Origin: Methylotenera_A sp049687015 | GTDB lineage: Bacteria > Pseudomonadota > Gammaproteobacteria > Burkholderiales > Methylophilaceae | DNA length: 58,297 nucleotides | Assembly: GCA_049687015.1 (NCBI GenBank) | Contig: JBAVIP010000002.1 | Location: 1-58,297, forward strand | Direction of reading: 5' to 3' | Part shown: one piece after another, positions 1 through 9,300 of the stretch | How positions within the stretch are numbered: the stretch's first letter is position 1 | How the letters are laid out: every line of letters starts with the position of its first letter | The notes under the pieces: generated by a model | Told to the model about the DNA's origin: nothing | What the model saw: the letters and a program-made list of their open reading frames with translations, nothing else | Database searches by the model: none | Translations under genes and position numbers: made by a program

Positions 1-129
1 CATGTCTTCAAATTGTAGATACTCGTCATCAGTTAAAACACTCTTTAACTCTCGTAGTGCAATATCCTCACCACCCTCAATTTTAAGAAGTAGTTTCTGC
101 AACTTAAGTTTTCTTTTTTCAATCTTCAT
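1..129 (-). CDS. Partial hypothetical protein (N-terminus, runs off window)
   Basis: A leftward frame opens with ATG at 129 and stays open to the window edge (43 codons). The peptide begins MKIEKRKLKLQKLLLKIEGG and continues with acidic helical sequence containing ALRELKSVLTDDEYLQFED. An AGG Shine-Dalgarno-like element lies about 9 bases before the ATG, which supports a real start. The lysine/leucine-rich start suggests a helix or short coiled coil. I do not recognise the family. It diverges from the HUH endonuclease gene at 302, so the AT-rich gap 130-301 probably holds both promoters. The overlapping rightward open frame at 2-193 is judged spurious. Confidence 0.55.
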   Translation of the reverse strand, partial: MKIEKRKLKLQKLLLKIEGGEDIALRELKSVLTDDEYLQFEDM

Positions 130-244
130 TTTGATAAACCTGACGTCAAAAAATCATACACTTTTAAATTATGCACGAATTTTATACGTCTGATTTTAAA
201 TCAGTAATGGTAAGAGGTAATTAACCAAATTTAATTGAAAAATA

Positions 245-301
245 TTTACAATTATTTTTGTAAATTGTCTGTTTTTCCATATTTTTTTAATAAATATATG
301 G
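245..301. promoter_or_regulatory. Two inverted repeats upstream of the HUH gene (operator or origin candidate)
   Basis: TTTACAA at 245-251 faces TTGTAAA at 258-264, a 7-bp inverted repeat with a 6-nt loop. CCATAT at 277-282 faces ATATGG at 296-301, which directly abuts the ATG at 302. Replication initiators of the HUH class nick hairpin-forming origins usually near their own gene, and small plasmid-type genes are often autoregulated through such repeats. Whether this is an operator, a nicking origin or chance AT-rich symmetry cannot be told from sequence alone. Confidence 0.35.
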
Positions 302-796
302 ATGAATTCATTTAATTACACTAGCAAACCATACCTCAATACAAATCGAATAACGTCAGAAGTCGCTACTTGGTTATCAGATAGTTATGGTGGTTATTAC
401 GTAACAGTTAATTCATTAAGGGTTAAAGACACAATCTATTTTGAGCAACAGATAATCAACCTAGTACATAAACTCAATGACTTTTGTTTGGGTCGCAGTT
501 ATCAACGTAGGGAAAAACAACTCAATATTGTTGCTTGTTTAGAGTACGGTAAGGTCAATGGTAATTTGCATGCACATTTACTCATCACTTACAAAGATGC
601 TGATATAAAGCGGAGTTACCAAGAAGTGAATGCATACATTGGGAAGCAATGGCACAAAACTATTGGTCAAAAACGCATTTTCAGTGACATGGTAAATGTT
701 CTTGAAATTGGAGATATTTCTTCGCGTGTGAGTTACTCAGTGAAAGATACTCATTTCTTAATGCGTAAGGATTTTTTTAACGTACTTTTTCTATAG
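302..796 (+). CDS. HUH-superfamily rolling-circle replication/nicking endonuclease
   Basis: The 164-residue protein has the three signature motifs of HUH endonucleases (family knowledge). A strand motif around NIVACLEYG (residues 75-83) is followed by H90-A91-H92 in GNLHAHLLI, the metal-binding HUH pair, and then Y145 in SYSVKD, a candidate nicking tyrosine with lysine three residues on. This spacing fits Rep proteins of small plasmids and filamentous phages and some mobile-element nickases. It is short: many relatives exceed 250 residues, so it is either a minimal form or lacks a C-terminal helicase/oligomerisation region. No upstream start in frame is evident, and the ATG follows an inverted repeat. 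Its role is inferred: nicking an element-borne origin for replication or transfer of the excised circle. Confidence 0.65.
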   Translation: MNSFNYTSKPYLNTNRITSEVATWLSDSYGGYYVTVNSLRVKDTIYFEQQIINLVHKLNDFCLGRSYQRREKQLNIVACLEYGKVNGNLHAHLLITYKDADIKRSYQEVNAYIGKQWHKTIGQKRIFSDMVNVLEIGDISSRVSYSVKDTHFLMRKDFFNVLFL

Positions 797-900
797 GTTT
801 TACTTAATACATTTTGAATGTCTGAGGGTTCTCGACTATATATCAAAATGTTTAAGCAGTTTTTATGGTGAAACTCCATAGGTTTAGTTATGCCTAAAAT

Positions 901-1122
901 ATGTATAAAAAAATAACAGAACAACTAATGAGTCTAAATAACATGATACAAATTAATATTAAAACTAAAAGTGACCTGATCAATGCAATTAAAACAATCA
1001 CTATTAAAAAAATCTATGTCAAAGAAATAACCAACAAACTAGACCTTGCAGATTTTATAAATGAAATTAAAGCAACAATGAATACCACTGGCACTTTAAC
1101 TCTAGTGGCAATTAAGGAATAA
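901..1122 (+). CDS. Small hypothetical protein
   Basis: The frame encodes 73 residues, lysine/isoleucine-rich, predicted mixed alpha/beta, with no signal peptide or recognisable motif. The ATG at 901 lacks a strong Shine-Dalgarno element; in-frame ATGs at 928 and 943 are alternatives. It lies 6 bases upstream of the ribbon-helix-helix gene and probably shares its transcript. I do not recognise the family. The codon use is as AT-rich as the rest of the element. Confidence 0.45.
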   Translation: MYKKITEQLMSLNNMIQINIKTKSDLINAIKTITIKKIYVKEITNKLDLADFINEIKATMNTTGTLTLVAIKE

Positions 1123-1128
1123 AAAGAT

Positions 1129-1293
1129 ATGGTAAAAAAAGTAAAACAGTTACACCACTCTGCAACAATCAGATTACCCACTGAACTGCATGATTGGATT
1201 CTAGAAATATCTAAAGAAATTAAGGCAACACCGTCTTATATTTACCGACAGGCAATTTGGCATTACAAGGATCATTTTAGTTCTGCTAAATAA
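1129..1293 (+). CDS. Ribbon-helix-helix (CopG/Arc-type) small DNA-binding protein
   Basis: This 54-residue protein begins MVKKVKQLHHSATIRLPTEL. HSATIRLPTELHDWI fits the N-terminal beta strand plus first helix of the ribbon-helix-helix fold, and EIKATPSYIYRQAIWHY fits the second helix after the turn. Such proteins are dimeric repressors or plasmid copy-number, antitoxin or relaxosome accessory factors (family knowledge). It follows the 901-1122 gene by 6 bases and ends just before a strong terminator. The likely role, inferred, is control of the HUH gene or the recombinase, or an accessory to nicking. No toxin partner is obvious. Confidence 0.6.
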   Translation: MVKKVKQLHHSATIRLPTELHDWILEISKEIKATPSYIYRQAIWHYKDHFSSAK

Positions 1294-1296
1294 CAC

Positions 1297-1328
1297 AAAA
1301 CCATAGACCAAAAATCTATGGTTTTTTT
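1297..1328. terminator. Intrinsic terminator, possibly bidirectional
   Basis: AAAACCATAGA (1297-1307) pairs perfectly with TCTATGGTTTT (1315-1325) around a 7-nt loop, and the run of T continues to 1328. It ends the rightward operon 302-1293. The complementary strand also has a T-run after the stem, so it could also stop the leftward recombinase transcript that ends at 1363. Confidence 0.8.
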
Positions 1329-1362
1329 ACGTCAGTAGCAGTCGCCACACAGTTTATTATGA

Positions 1363-3177
1363 TCATTGTATAGGTTTATCAATAACAGATATTACAGTGT
1401 CTGTAGCATCGGTTACTACAGTGTCAGTAACAGGTTTAACTTTTGCAATTGCTTTTGAATATATTTCTTGCATATTGGCATTTCCAAAAGATATATTTGC
1501 ACCAAATAAAATATTTCTAACAGCACCAGTTTGGTAGTGAATCCTAATTTCACGGTTATATCTTCTATAAAATTGCTTGAAATCTTCGGTACTGACAAGT
1601 TCATCTAAACTTCTTGTTGCTCTTATTGGATAAGTAAGGCGATAAGATTTAACAATCGGACTATCTTCGTCTAAATCCCATGGCATAAAAGGTTCATTAG
1701 CATCTATCATCTCAAACCTATTAATGGCACGTGATAAGAAATTATTTACAGAAGACCTAAACTCATAATCATCTTGTCGCGTCTTTAGTTCTTCAATCAT
1801 TTCTTTTAATGCCATTGTGCTGAAAACAGTTTCATTTTCAACTTTATCCATGATTTGTTTTGATATATCGTCAATTTCCTTCTCGATATTCTTTATCTCA
1901 GAACTCAGATTGTTGATTTTAGTTTGTAGACGTTGCTTTACGTCAGGCAATAGGTCAGAGTCTACAAGGGAGTCGATTCCACGTTCAATATCTTGTTCTT
2001 TACCTCTTAATTTCTCAATCAACGCCAATTTTTCGTCTTCTAATGACATAGTTTTATCATCATTCTTAACATCTAATAGATCTGTGAAATTAACCTCTTT
2101 AAGATGACGGAAAATGATTTCCTCTAAATCAGCCAAAGTCCACTCAGACATCTGGCAACCAGCATGAACTATTTGGTTACTGCATAATAATTTTTTTGAA
2201 CTGCGATCTGTGCCACCACGATTCCTTAGCAACATTTTAGAACCGCATGAATTGCAATAACTCAATCCAGCAAATAGATTTGTGAAATTAGTACCTTTAC
2301 AACCTGCACCATTCAATGTTCTTCTGGCAACAGCTACCTGTGCCAACATAAATGTTTTCTCATCTAATATAGCAGGGAAGTAATTGGCGATAGGGTTGTC
2401 TGTTTTAACACGTTTACCCTCAACTAGTACGCGTGGTTGAAATTCACCAATCACCGATCTGTTCTTGAGAATTTTTGTGATGTAAGACTTGTGCCAGAAT
2501 TTACCTCTACCAAATATCGGCACTTTGTTTTCATTCAGATTTCGTGCAATTCTATATATGCCGAATGTGTTAATGCACATATTAAAGATTGATTTAACAA
2601 CCTTTACACGTTCTTCGATTAGTTCGAATTTCTGTGTTTCTTCGTTGTATCGCATCCATGCAGGGCAAAGTTTGGTAAGAACTTTTGAACTGCTTTTTGC
2701 TCTTTTATTTACCCATGCGGCAGTAAGGCGTTTTGATTTTATTTCCGACTCTTCATTTGCTCGGAACATAATTCCAAGACTAATAAACAATGCACCAGGA
2801 TTTTGGTCTATTATTGCTTTAGTATATTTTTGATTGTCACTTAATGTGATAATTTCAATACCAAGTTCAAGAATTCTCATAAACTGGGTTAATGCACTTG
2901 ATAAACGATCTCTTGAAAGTCTGTCTAAACTTTCAATGAGTAAAACACTATTAGGTTTAATTTTTCCTGCTTCTAAATCATAAAGAAAGCGACTAAGTGT
3001 GCCAGTTCGTGAGTTTTCGCCTCTAAAACCTGAACCTATATCTGTTAACGGTGTGTTATCAATGTTTAAATCATTATTTTTTGCATATGTTGCTGATGCT
3101 AGTAATTGGCGACGGAGGCTATCACCGTTCAACTGCTTCTCAGTGGACATTCGGATATATGAATAGGCAGTTCGCAT
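1363..3177 (-). CDS. Large serine recombinase (site-specific integrase/excisionase)
   Basis: The 604-residue protein has the layout of large serine integrases: resolvase-type catalytic domain (about 1-150) with nucleophile candidate S11 in YIRMSTEKQ and the arginine-rich SLDRLSRDR region, a recombinase DNA-binding domain (about 170-280), a zinc ribbon with C308, C311, C332 and C341, and a long coiled coil (about 370-450) that governs integration versus excision in this family. It is transcribed away from the comM junction, and its start codon is about 55 bp from it, as expected when the attachment site abuts the integrase gene. It presumably catalysed insertion between attP and a comM attB site. 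The ORF is intact, so excision may still be possible. Confidence 0.9.
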   Translation of the reverse strand: MRTAYSYIRMSTEKQLNGDSLRRQLLASATYAKNNDLNIDNTPLTDIGSGFRGENSRTGTLSRFLYDLEAGKIKPNSVLLIESLDRLSRDRLSSALTQFMRILELGIEIITLSDNQKYTKAIIDQNPGALFISLGIMFRANEESEIKSKRLTAAWVNKRAKSSSKVLTKLCPAWMRYNEETQKFELIEERVKVVKSIFNMCINTFGIYRIARNLNENKVPIFGRGKFWHKSYITKILKNRSVIGEFQPRVLVEGKRVKTDNPIANYFPAILDEKTFMLAQVAVARRTLNGAGCKGTNFTNLFAGLSYCNSCGSKMLLRNRGGTDRSSKKLLCSNQIVHAGCQMSEWTLADLEEIIFRHLKEVNFTDLLDVKNDDKTMSLEDEKLALIEKLRGKEQDIERGIDSLVDSDLLPDVKQRLQTKINNLSSEIKNIEKEIDDISKQIMDKVENETVFSTMALKEMIEELKTRQDDYEFRSSVNNFLSRAINRFEMIDANEPFMPWDLDEDSPIVKSYRLTYPIRATRSLDELVSTEDFKQFYRRYNREIRIHYQTGAVRNILFGANISFGNANMQEIYSKAIAKVKPVTDTVVTDATDTVISVIDKPIQ

Positions 3178-3252
3178 GATTGCCTTAATATTACACCTCT
3201 ACATAATGGTACACAATGTTATTATGAGCGCCCGCCCGGCACGGGCAAAAGT
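3178..3252. other. Attachment-site junction (att half-site against comM)
   Basis: AT-rich element sequence containing GGTACACAATG (3208-3218) passes at about 3226-3232 into the comM codons CCG CCC GGC ACG GGC AAA AGT. The ComM loop is normally G-P-P-G-T-G-K-S; here the codons before Pro-Pro read Glu-Arg, so the conserved glycine is lost and the boundary is within a few bases of 3230. The exact crossover dinucleotide needs the other junction or an uninterrupted relative. Confidence 0.65.
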
Positions 3253-4077
3253 ATGCTCGCCAGCCGCTTTGCAGGCATTTTGCCTAGCATGACAGAAAGC
3301 GAAGCCTTAGAAAGTGCTGCCATTCAATCGCTTAACGGTAATTACAAGCTAGAAAACTGGAAACGCAGACCCTACCGCGCGCCACATCATACTGCTTCTG
3401 GCGTGGCTTTGGTGGGCGGTGGTGGCATTCCACGCCCTGGCGAAATTTCACTCGCGCACAATGGCGTTTTATTTTTAGACGAGCTGCCCGAGTTTGATAG
3501 AAAAGTATTAGAGGTGCTGCGCGAGCCACTGGAAAGTGGCCACATCACTATTTCGCGTGCGGCGCGGCAAGCCGATTTCCCCGCTTCGTTTCAATTGCTC
3601 GCTGCCATGAATCCGTGCCCGTGTGGCTATTTGGGACATTTCAACAACAAATGCCGTTGCACGCCCGATAATGTTGCGCGGTATCGCGCCAAAATTTCAG
3701 GGCCATTGTTAGACCGTATTGATTTGCACATTGAAGTGCCAGCCCTAAAAGAAGATGAATTGACCTCAGCAACTGTGGCAGAAAATAGCGATGCAATTCG
3801 CGCGCGCGTAGAAAAAGCCAGACAAATACAGATTCAACGCCAAGGTAAAGCTAATTTTGCGCTTGGCAGTTTGGAAATTGATAAATTTTGTCAGCCGGAT
3901 GATGCAGGGTTGACCTTACTTAAAACTGCCATTTCACGCCTAAACTTATCCGCGCGTGCTTATCATCGCATTTTAAAAGTTGCACGTACCATTGCTGATT
4001 TAGCGGGTGAAGCAGCAATAAAGCCTGCTCATATTGCCGAGGCAGTGCAATATAGGCGCGGCGACACACAGCAGTAA
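3232..4077 (+). pseudogene. comM: comM (YifB/Mg-chelatase-like AAA+ helicase), 3' fragment
   Basis: The fragment encodes the C-terminal 280 or so residues of ComM, a hexameric AAA+ helicase that extends branch migration during natural transformation (about 500 residues in full). It starts inside Walker A (PPGTGKSMLASRF), then has Walker B VLFLDELPEF, the conserved MNPCPCGY cysteine motif, the LLDRIDLHIEVP sensor region and the C-terminal Mg-chelatase domain SARAYHRILKVARTIADL. The upstream half was separated by the serine-recombinase element, and there is no in-frame start before M at 3253, so the fragment is probably not translated usefully. The retained frame shows no decay, which suggests recent or reversible insertion. 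Confidence 0.85.
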
Positions 4078-4123
4078 TGCACCTTCGTGATAAAATTAGT
4101 GAAATTTTAAAGACAAATTTTTC

Positions 4124-7100
4124 ATGACCCTGCTGCCAATTTCTACCACTGAAACCAAACTTCGTGAGTTGCTTGCAAAACGCATTCTCATTCTGGATGG
4201 CGCGATGGGTACCATGATTCAGCGTTATAAGCTGACCGAGGCTGATTATCGTGGTGAGCGGTTCAAGGATTTTGCCTCGCCAGCGGGTGAGCGTGAACTG
4301 TTTGTTAAAGGCAATAACGAGCTGTTAAGCCTGACCCAGCCGCAAATCATTCAAGAAATTCACGAGCAATATTTGGCCGCAGGCGCAGATATTATCGAAA
4401 CCAATACCTTTGGCGCGACATCTGTGGCGCAAGATGACTATCACATGGCGCATCTGGTGTATGAGATGAATGTGCAGGCTGCCAAGCTGGCTAAAGCTGC
4501 GTGCGATAAATATAGCACGCCTGATAAACTGCGTTTTGTAGCGGGCGCGTTAGGCCCCACACCTAAAACCGCAAGTATTTCGCCCGATGTCAATGACCCC
4601 GCCGCGCGCAATGTGAGCTTCGATCAGTTAGTGAACTCTTACTTAGAGCAAACGCGAGGGTTGGTCGAAGGTGGTATAGATATTTTGATGGTCGAAACTA
4701 TTTTTGATACGCTCAATTGTAAGGCCGCGTTGTTTGCCATTGATACATTTTTTGAAGAAGTGGGATTTACCTTGCCCATTATGATCTCAGGCACGGTGAC
4801 AGATGCTTCAGGACGTATTTTGTCGGGGCAAACGGTGACAGCATTCTGGCATTCAGTACGTCATGCTAAGCCGCTCACCATCGGTTTGAACTGTGCTTTA
4901 GGCGCAACGCTCATGCGCCCTTACGCCGAAGAGCTTTCTAATATCGCTGATACTTTTGTCTGTATTTATCCCAATGCAGGCCTGCCAAACCCAATGAGCG
5001 ACACGGGTTTTGACGAAACACCCGATGTCACTTCAAGCTTGGTAAAAGAGTTTGCCGAAAGTGGCTTCATCAACATTGCGGGTGGTTGCTGCGGTACTAC
5101 GCCTGCGCATATCAACGCGATTTATGAAGAAATCAAAAATATCCTGCCAAGAAACCCCCCACAAGTGCCGCCATATACGCGCCTTTCAGGTTTAGAGCCA
5201 TTTATCATTGATGAGAATTCTTTGTTTGTAAACGTAGGCGAGCGTACCAATGTTACGGGCAGCAAAGTTTTTGCGCGCATGATTATCAACGAGCAATATG
5301 ACGAAGCCTTAAGTGTAGCGCGGCATCAGGTGGAGAATGGCGCGCAAGTCATCGACATTAATATGGACGAAGGCATGCTGGATGCCGTTAAGGCCATGAC
5401 GCACTTTTTGAATTTAATCGCCAGTGAGCCCGATATTGCGCGCGTGCCGATTATGATCGACTCCAGCAAATGGAGCGTTATCGAAGCTGGCCTCAAGTGC
5501 GTGCAAGGCAAGTCGATTGTTAATTCTATTTCAATGAAAGAAGGCGAGGCAGAATTTTTACGCCAGGCCAAGCTGTGCCGCCGTTATGGCGCAGCGGTGA
5601 TCGTGATGGCGTTTGACGGAAAAGGCCAGGCGGATACCTATGAACGCAAAATTGAAATCTGCAAACGTGCGTATGATTTATTGGTCGCGCAAGGCTTTCC
5701 GCCGGAAGACATTATTTTCGACCCTAATATTTTCGCCATCGCCACGGGTATTGAAGAACACAACAACTATGCGGTGGATTTTATCGAAGCCACACGCTGG
5801 ATTAAGCAAAACTTGCCGCATGCCAAAATATCAGGCGGTGTTTCCAATGTAAGTTTCAGCTTCCGCGGCAATGAACCTGCGCGCGAGGCAATCCACACGG
5901 TATTTCTCTATTATGCTATCAAAGCAGGCATGACCATGGGCATTGTGAATGCGGGCATGATGGGTATATACGATGACCTAACGCCAGAGCTACGCGAGCG
6001 CGTGGAAGATGTAGTATTAAACCGTCGACCAGATGCTACTGAGCGCATGATTGAAATCGCTGGTACTTTGGTTGCGGGTGGTAAAAGAGAAGCTGCAACG
6101 CTGGAATGGCGCGGTACGCCCGAAAATCCTGTGAGCGTGAATAAACGGCTAGAACACGCCATGGTGCATGGCATTACCGACTTTATTGTGGAAGATACCG
6201 AAGAGGCGCGCGCGGCGTTTGAACAAAGCGGCGGCAGGCCGATTCACGTGATTGAAGGCCCGCTCATGGATGGTATGAACGTGGTCGGTGATTTGTTTGG
6301 ACAAGGCAAAATGTTTTTACCGCAAGTGGTGAAATCCGCCCGCGTTATGAAGCAAGCAGTGGCGCATTTAATTCCGTTTATTGAGGCAGAAAAAGCCCTT
6401 GAGGAAGAACGCACAGGCCTCAAAGCTAAGCCCAAAGGCAAGGTGGTGATTGCCACCGTCAAGGGCGATGTGCATGACATCGGTAAAAACATTGTGTCAG
6501 TCGTGTTGCAATGCAATAACTTTGAAGTGGTGAATATGGGTGTGATGGTACCAGCCGCCGAGATTTTAGCCATGGCCAAAGCTGAGAATGCCGATATTAT
6601 CGGCCTTTCGGGCCTTATTACGCCTTCACTTGAGGAAATGACGCATATCGCCAAAGAAATGCAACGTGACCCATATTTTCATGGTCTGAAAATGCCGCTG
6701 CTGATTGGCGGCGCTACGACTTCGCGTGCGCATACCGCAGTCAAAATAGCTCCGCATTATGAAGGACCAGTGGTTTACGTTCCGGATGCTTCGCGCTCGG
6801 TTTCGGTGATGCAAAATCTGCTCACGCCCGAGACGCGAGGCGCATATTTGGCCGAGATTCAAGCCGATTACCAGAAAGCCAGAGCGCAACATGCCAATAA
6901 AAAAGGTGTGCCTTTGTTGACGATTGCTGATGCACGCAAAAACAAAGCCAGGCTTTCATTTGCAGGTGAGTTTACGCCCGTAAAACCAAAATTCATTGGT
7001 CGGCGCGTGTTTAAAAATATCGATTTAAGCTTAATTGCCAAATATATCGATTGGTCACCATTCTTTCAAACTTGGGATTTAGCCGGTAGTTACCCAGCAA

Positions 7101-7894
7101 TTTTGAGCGACAAAGTCGTGGGCGAAGCCGCGACTAAAGTATTCGCAGAAGCGCAAAATATGTTGAAGAAAATCATTGATGGGCGTTGGCTCACCGCCAA
7201 TGGCGTCATTGCGCTCATGCCAGCTAATACAGTGAATGATGACGACATTGAGATATACACCGACGAAAGCCGTAGCCATGTCGCGTTTACTTATTACGGC
7301 ATGCGCCAGCAAAGCGTGAAACCCGTGATTGACGGCGTAGCACGGCCAAATCAGTGTTTGGCAGATTTTATTGCGCCAAAAGGTTGCGCCGATTATATTG
7401 GCCTATTTGCTGTAACGGCAGGCTTGGGCATCGAAAAAATAGAGAAACGTTTTATTGATGCGCACGATGATTACAGTGGCATTATGTTCAAATCACTTGC
7501 AGATAGGCTTGCTGAAGCCTTTGCTGAATACATGCACGAACGTATTCGCACCGATTTGTGGGGCTACGCGGCGGATGAAAAATTAGACGTAGATGCGCTG
7601 ATTAAAGAACAATATCAAGGTATCCGCCCTGCGCCTGGTTACCCTGCTTGCCCAGATCATACCGTGAAATCTGACATGTTTAACTTATTGCAATGCAATG
7701 AAATTGGTATGACATTGACAGAATCATTCGCTATGCAGCCCGCGGCAGCGGTTTCAGGTTTTTACCTTGCCCACAAAGATGCCAAATACTTCAGTGTGGA
7801 TAAAATTGGCAACGATCAACTGGAAGATATGGCAAAACGTAGAAACTTGCCGAAAGATTATTTAGAGTGCTGGCTTGCGCCGAATTTGAGTTAA
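4124..7894 (+). CDS. metH: Cobalamin-dependent methionine synthase
   Basis: The 1256-residue cytoplasmic enzyme transfers a methyl group from methyl-tetrahydrofolate through cobalamin to homocysteine. All modules are present: the homocysteine/zinc domain (to about 330, with NCALG and GGCCGTTPAHI), the pterin-binding domain (about 360-620, FVNVGERTNVTGS), and the cap plus B12 domain with DVHDIGKNIV near residue 781, whose His is the lower cobalt ligand. The SAM-dependent reactivation domain has RPAPGYPACPDH near 1168. Length is normal. It follows the comM fragment by 46 bases, so no room exists there for a B12 riboswitch; its native promoter may have been upstream of or within comM. The next gene, mpl, follows after 7 bases. 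Confidence 0.97.
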   Translation: MTLLPISTTETKLRELLAKRILILDGAMGTMIQRYKLTEADYRGERFKDFASPAGERELFVKGNNELLSLTQPQIIQEIHEQYLAAGADIIETNTFGATSVAQDDYHMAHLVYEMNVQAAKLAKAACDKYSTPDKLRFVAGALGPTPKTASISPDVNDPAARNVSFDQLVNSYLEQTRGLVEGGIDILMVETIFDTLNCKAALFAIDTFFEEVGFTLPIMISGTVTDASGRILSGQTVTAFWHSVRHAKPLTIGLNCALGATLMRPYAEELSNIADTFVCIYPNAGLPNPMSDTGFDETPDVTSSLVKEFAESGFINIAGGCCGTTPAHINAIYEEIKNILPRNPPQVPPYTRLSGLEPFIIDENSLFVNVGERTNVTGSKVFARMIINEQYDEALSVARHQVENGAQVIDINMDEGMLDAVKAMTHFLNLIASEPDIARVPIMIDSSKWSVIEAGLKCVQGKSIVNSISMKEGEAEFLRQAKLCRRYGAAVIVMAFDGKGQADTYERKIEICKRAYDLLVAQGFPPEDIIFDPNIFAIATGIEEHNNYAVDFIEATRWIKQNLPHAKISGGVSNVSFSFRGNEPAREAIHTVFLYYAIKAGMTMGIVNAGMMGIYDDLTPELRERVEDVVLNRRPDATERMIEIAGTLVAGGKREAATLEWRGTPENPVSVNKRLEHAMVHGITDFIVEDTEEARAAFEQSGGRPIHVIEGPLMDGMNVVGDLFGQGKMFLPQVVKSARVMKQAVAHLIPFIEAEKALEEERTGLKAKPKGKVVIATVKGDVHDIGKNIVSVVLQCNNFEVVNMGVMVPAAEILAMAKAENADIIGLSGLITPSLEEMTHIAKEMQRDPYFHGLKMPLLIGGATTSRAHTAVKIAPHYEGPVVYVPDASRSVSVMQNLLTPETRGAYLAEIQADYQKARAQHANKKGVPLLTIADARKNKARLSFAGEFTPVKPKFIGRRVFKNIDLSLIAKYIDWSPFFQTWDLAGSYPAILSDKVVGEAATKVFAEAQNMLKKIIDGRWLTANGVIALMPANTVNDDDIEIYTDESRSHVAFTYYGMRQQSVKPVIDGVARPNQCLADFIAPKGCADYIGLFAVTAGLGIEKIEKRFIDAHDDYSGIMFKSLADRLAEAFAEYMHERIRTDLWGYAADEKLDVDALIKEQYQGIRPAPGYPACPDHTVKSDMFNLLQCNEIGMTLTESFAMQPAAAVSGFYLAHKDAKYFSVDKIGNDQLEDMAKRRNLPKDYLECWLAPNLS

Positions 7895-7901
7895 TTTAAT
7901 T

Positions 7902-9275
7902 ATGCACATTCACATCTTAGGTATTTGCGGCACTTTTATGGGCGGTATTGCCGTGCTGGCAAAGCAGGCGGGGCATCGCGTCACGGGGTGTGACGCGAAT
8001 GTTTATCCCCCCATGAGTACGCAGTTGCAAGCGCAAGGTATTGAACTCATTGAAGGCTTTTCACCTGAACAAACCAAGCTCAACCCCGATATTTATGTGA
8101 TTGGTAACGTGGTCACACGTGGCAATCCATTGATGGAAGAAATTCTAAATCAGGGCCTCCCATATATTTCTGGTCCGCAATGGCTGGCGGAGAATGTGCT
8201 GCAAGGCAAGTGGGTGTTGGCTGTGGCCGGTACGCATGGCAAAACTACGACCAGTTCAATGTTGGCGTGGATATTGGAGTTTGCAGGTTTGGCGCCAGGA
8301 TTTTTGATTGGTGGTGTACCTGAAAATTTTGCGGTTTCAGCTAGATTACCGCAAGCGCCAAAACAAGATACAAAAAGCATTTCACCATTTTTTGTGATTG
8401 AGGCAGATGAGTACGATACGGCATTTTTTGATAAGCGCTCAAAATTCGTACATTACCACCCGCGTACCGTGATTTTGAATAACCTAGAATTTGATCATGC
8501 CGATATTTTTGAAGATTTGGCTGCGATTGAAAAACAGTTTCACCATTTAGTGCGCACTGTGCCGCAAAATGGCTTGGTTGTGAGCAATGGTAAACAAGAG
8601 AGTTTAAAAAGAGTCATCGATAAAGGCTGCTGGACGCCGGTAGAGCAGTTTGGAACAGACACTGATTGGCAAGCGGAGAACGCAAAAGGTGATGGCAGTT
8701 TTGATGTGCTATACAAAGGTAAGCTGCAGGGCCGCGTAGAATGGGATTTGCTGGGTGAACATAATCGCATGAATGCGCTTGCCAGCATTGCTGCTGCGCG
8801 CCATGGTGGCGTAGCTATAGAAACCAGTATTGCTGCGTTAACTGAATTTAAAAACGTAAAACGACGCATGGAAACTAAAGGTGTGGTGAATAACATCACC
8901 ATATATGACGATTTCGCGCATCATCCCACCGCAATCGAAACTACCTTAGCTGGACTAAGAGCCAAGGTGGATAAGGCGCGCATATTGGCGGTGCTAGAGC
9001 CGCGCTCAAATACGATGAAACTCGGCGTGATGAAAAGCGCGCTACCCGCCAGCCTGAAAGATGCGGATTTAGTATTTTGCTATGGTGCGAATTTGGGCTG
9101 GGATGCCGCCGAAGCATTAAAACCTATTGCAAATAAAGCCAAAACGTTTGATGATTTGGGTATGTTAGTCAGTGAAATTTGCAAAGCAGCGAAACCAGGA
9201 GACCATATTTTGGTGATGAGTAATGGTGGGTTTGGCGGCGTACATCAGAAAATACTTGATATGCTAAGTTCATGA
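7902..9275 (+). CDS. mpl: UDP-MurNAc:L-Ala-gamma-D-Glu-meso-DAP ligase (murein tripeptide recycling)
   Basis: The 457-residue Mur-ligase family protein attaches the recycled tripeptide to UDP-N-acetylmuramate, saving peptidoglycan parts in the cytoplasm. It has the N-terminal Rossmann glycine motif HILGICGTFMGGIA, the ATP loop AGTHGKTTTSSML near residue 110, the central EADEYDTAFFDKRSKF signature of Mpl, and the FDDFAHHPTA-type motif (YDDFAHHPTAIE) shared with MurC. FMGG near the N-terminus separates Mpl from MurC. It lies 7 bases after metH. An AmpG-like muropeptide permease elsewhere in the window (48673-49992) fits the same recycling route. Confidence 0.93.
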   Translation: MHIHILGICGTFMGGIAVLAKQAGHRVTGCDANVYPPMSTQLQAQGIELIEGFSPEQTKLNPDIYVIGNVVTRGNPLMEEILNQGLPYISGPQWLAENVLQGKWVLAVAGTHGKTTTSSMLAWILEFAGLAPGFLIGGVPENFAVSARLPQAPKQDTKSISPFFVIEADEYDTAFFDKRSKFVHYHPRTVILNNLEFDHADIFEDLAAIEKQFHHLVRTVPQNGLVVSNGKQESLKRVIDKGCWTPVEQFGTDTDWQAENAKGDGSFDVLYKGKLQGRVEWDLLGEHNRMNALASIAAARHGGVAIETSIAALTEFKNVKRRMETKGVVNNITIYDDFAHHPTAIETTLAGLRAKVDKARILAVLEPRSNTMKLGVMKSALPASLKDADLVFCYGANLGWDAAEALKPIANKAKTFDDLGMLVSEICKAAKPGDHILVMSNGGFGGVHQKILDMLSS

Positions 9276-9300
9276 TTCTTAAAGTAGGAAAAATCTAAGT

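Larger units (their letters stand above)
1..3230. mobile_element. Right end of an integrated element inserted in comM
   Basis: The block from the window edge to about 3230 is AT-rich and carries a partial leftward gene, a HUH replication-type endonuclease, two small genes and a large serine recombinase. It stops where comM coding sequence begins in the middle of the ATP-binding loop. Large serine recombinases normally lie next to one attachment site of the element they mobilise, and the recombinase start codon here is only about 55 bp from the comM junction. The other end, the rest of the cargo and the 5' half of comM are outside the window, so size and type (integrative element, prophage or satellite) cannot be judged. 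No capsid, tail, conjugation or transposase gene is visible in this part. Confidence 0.8.
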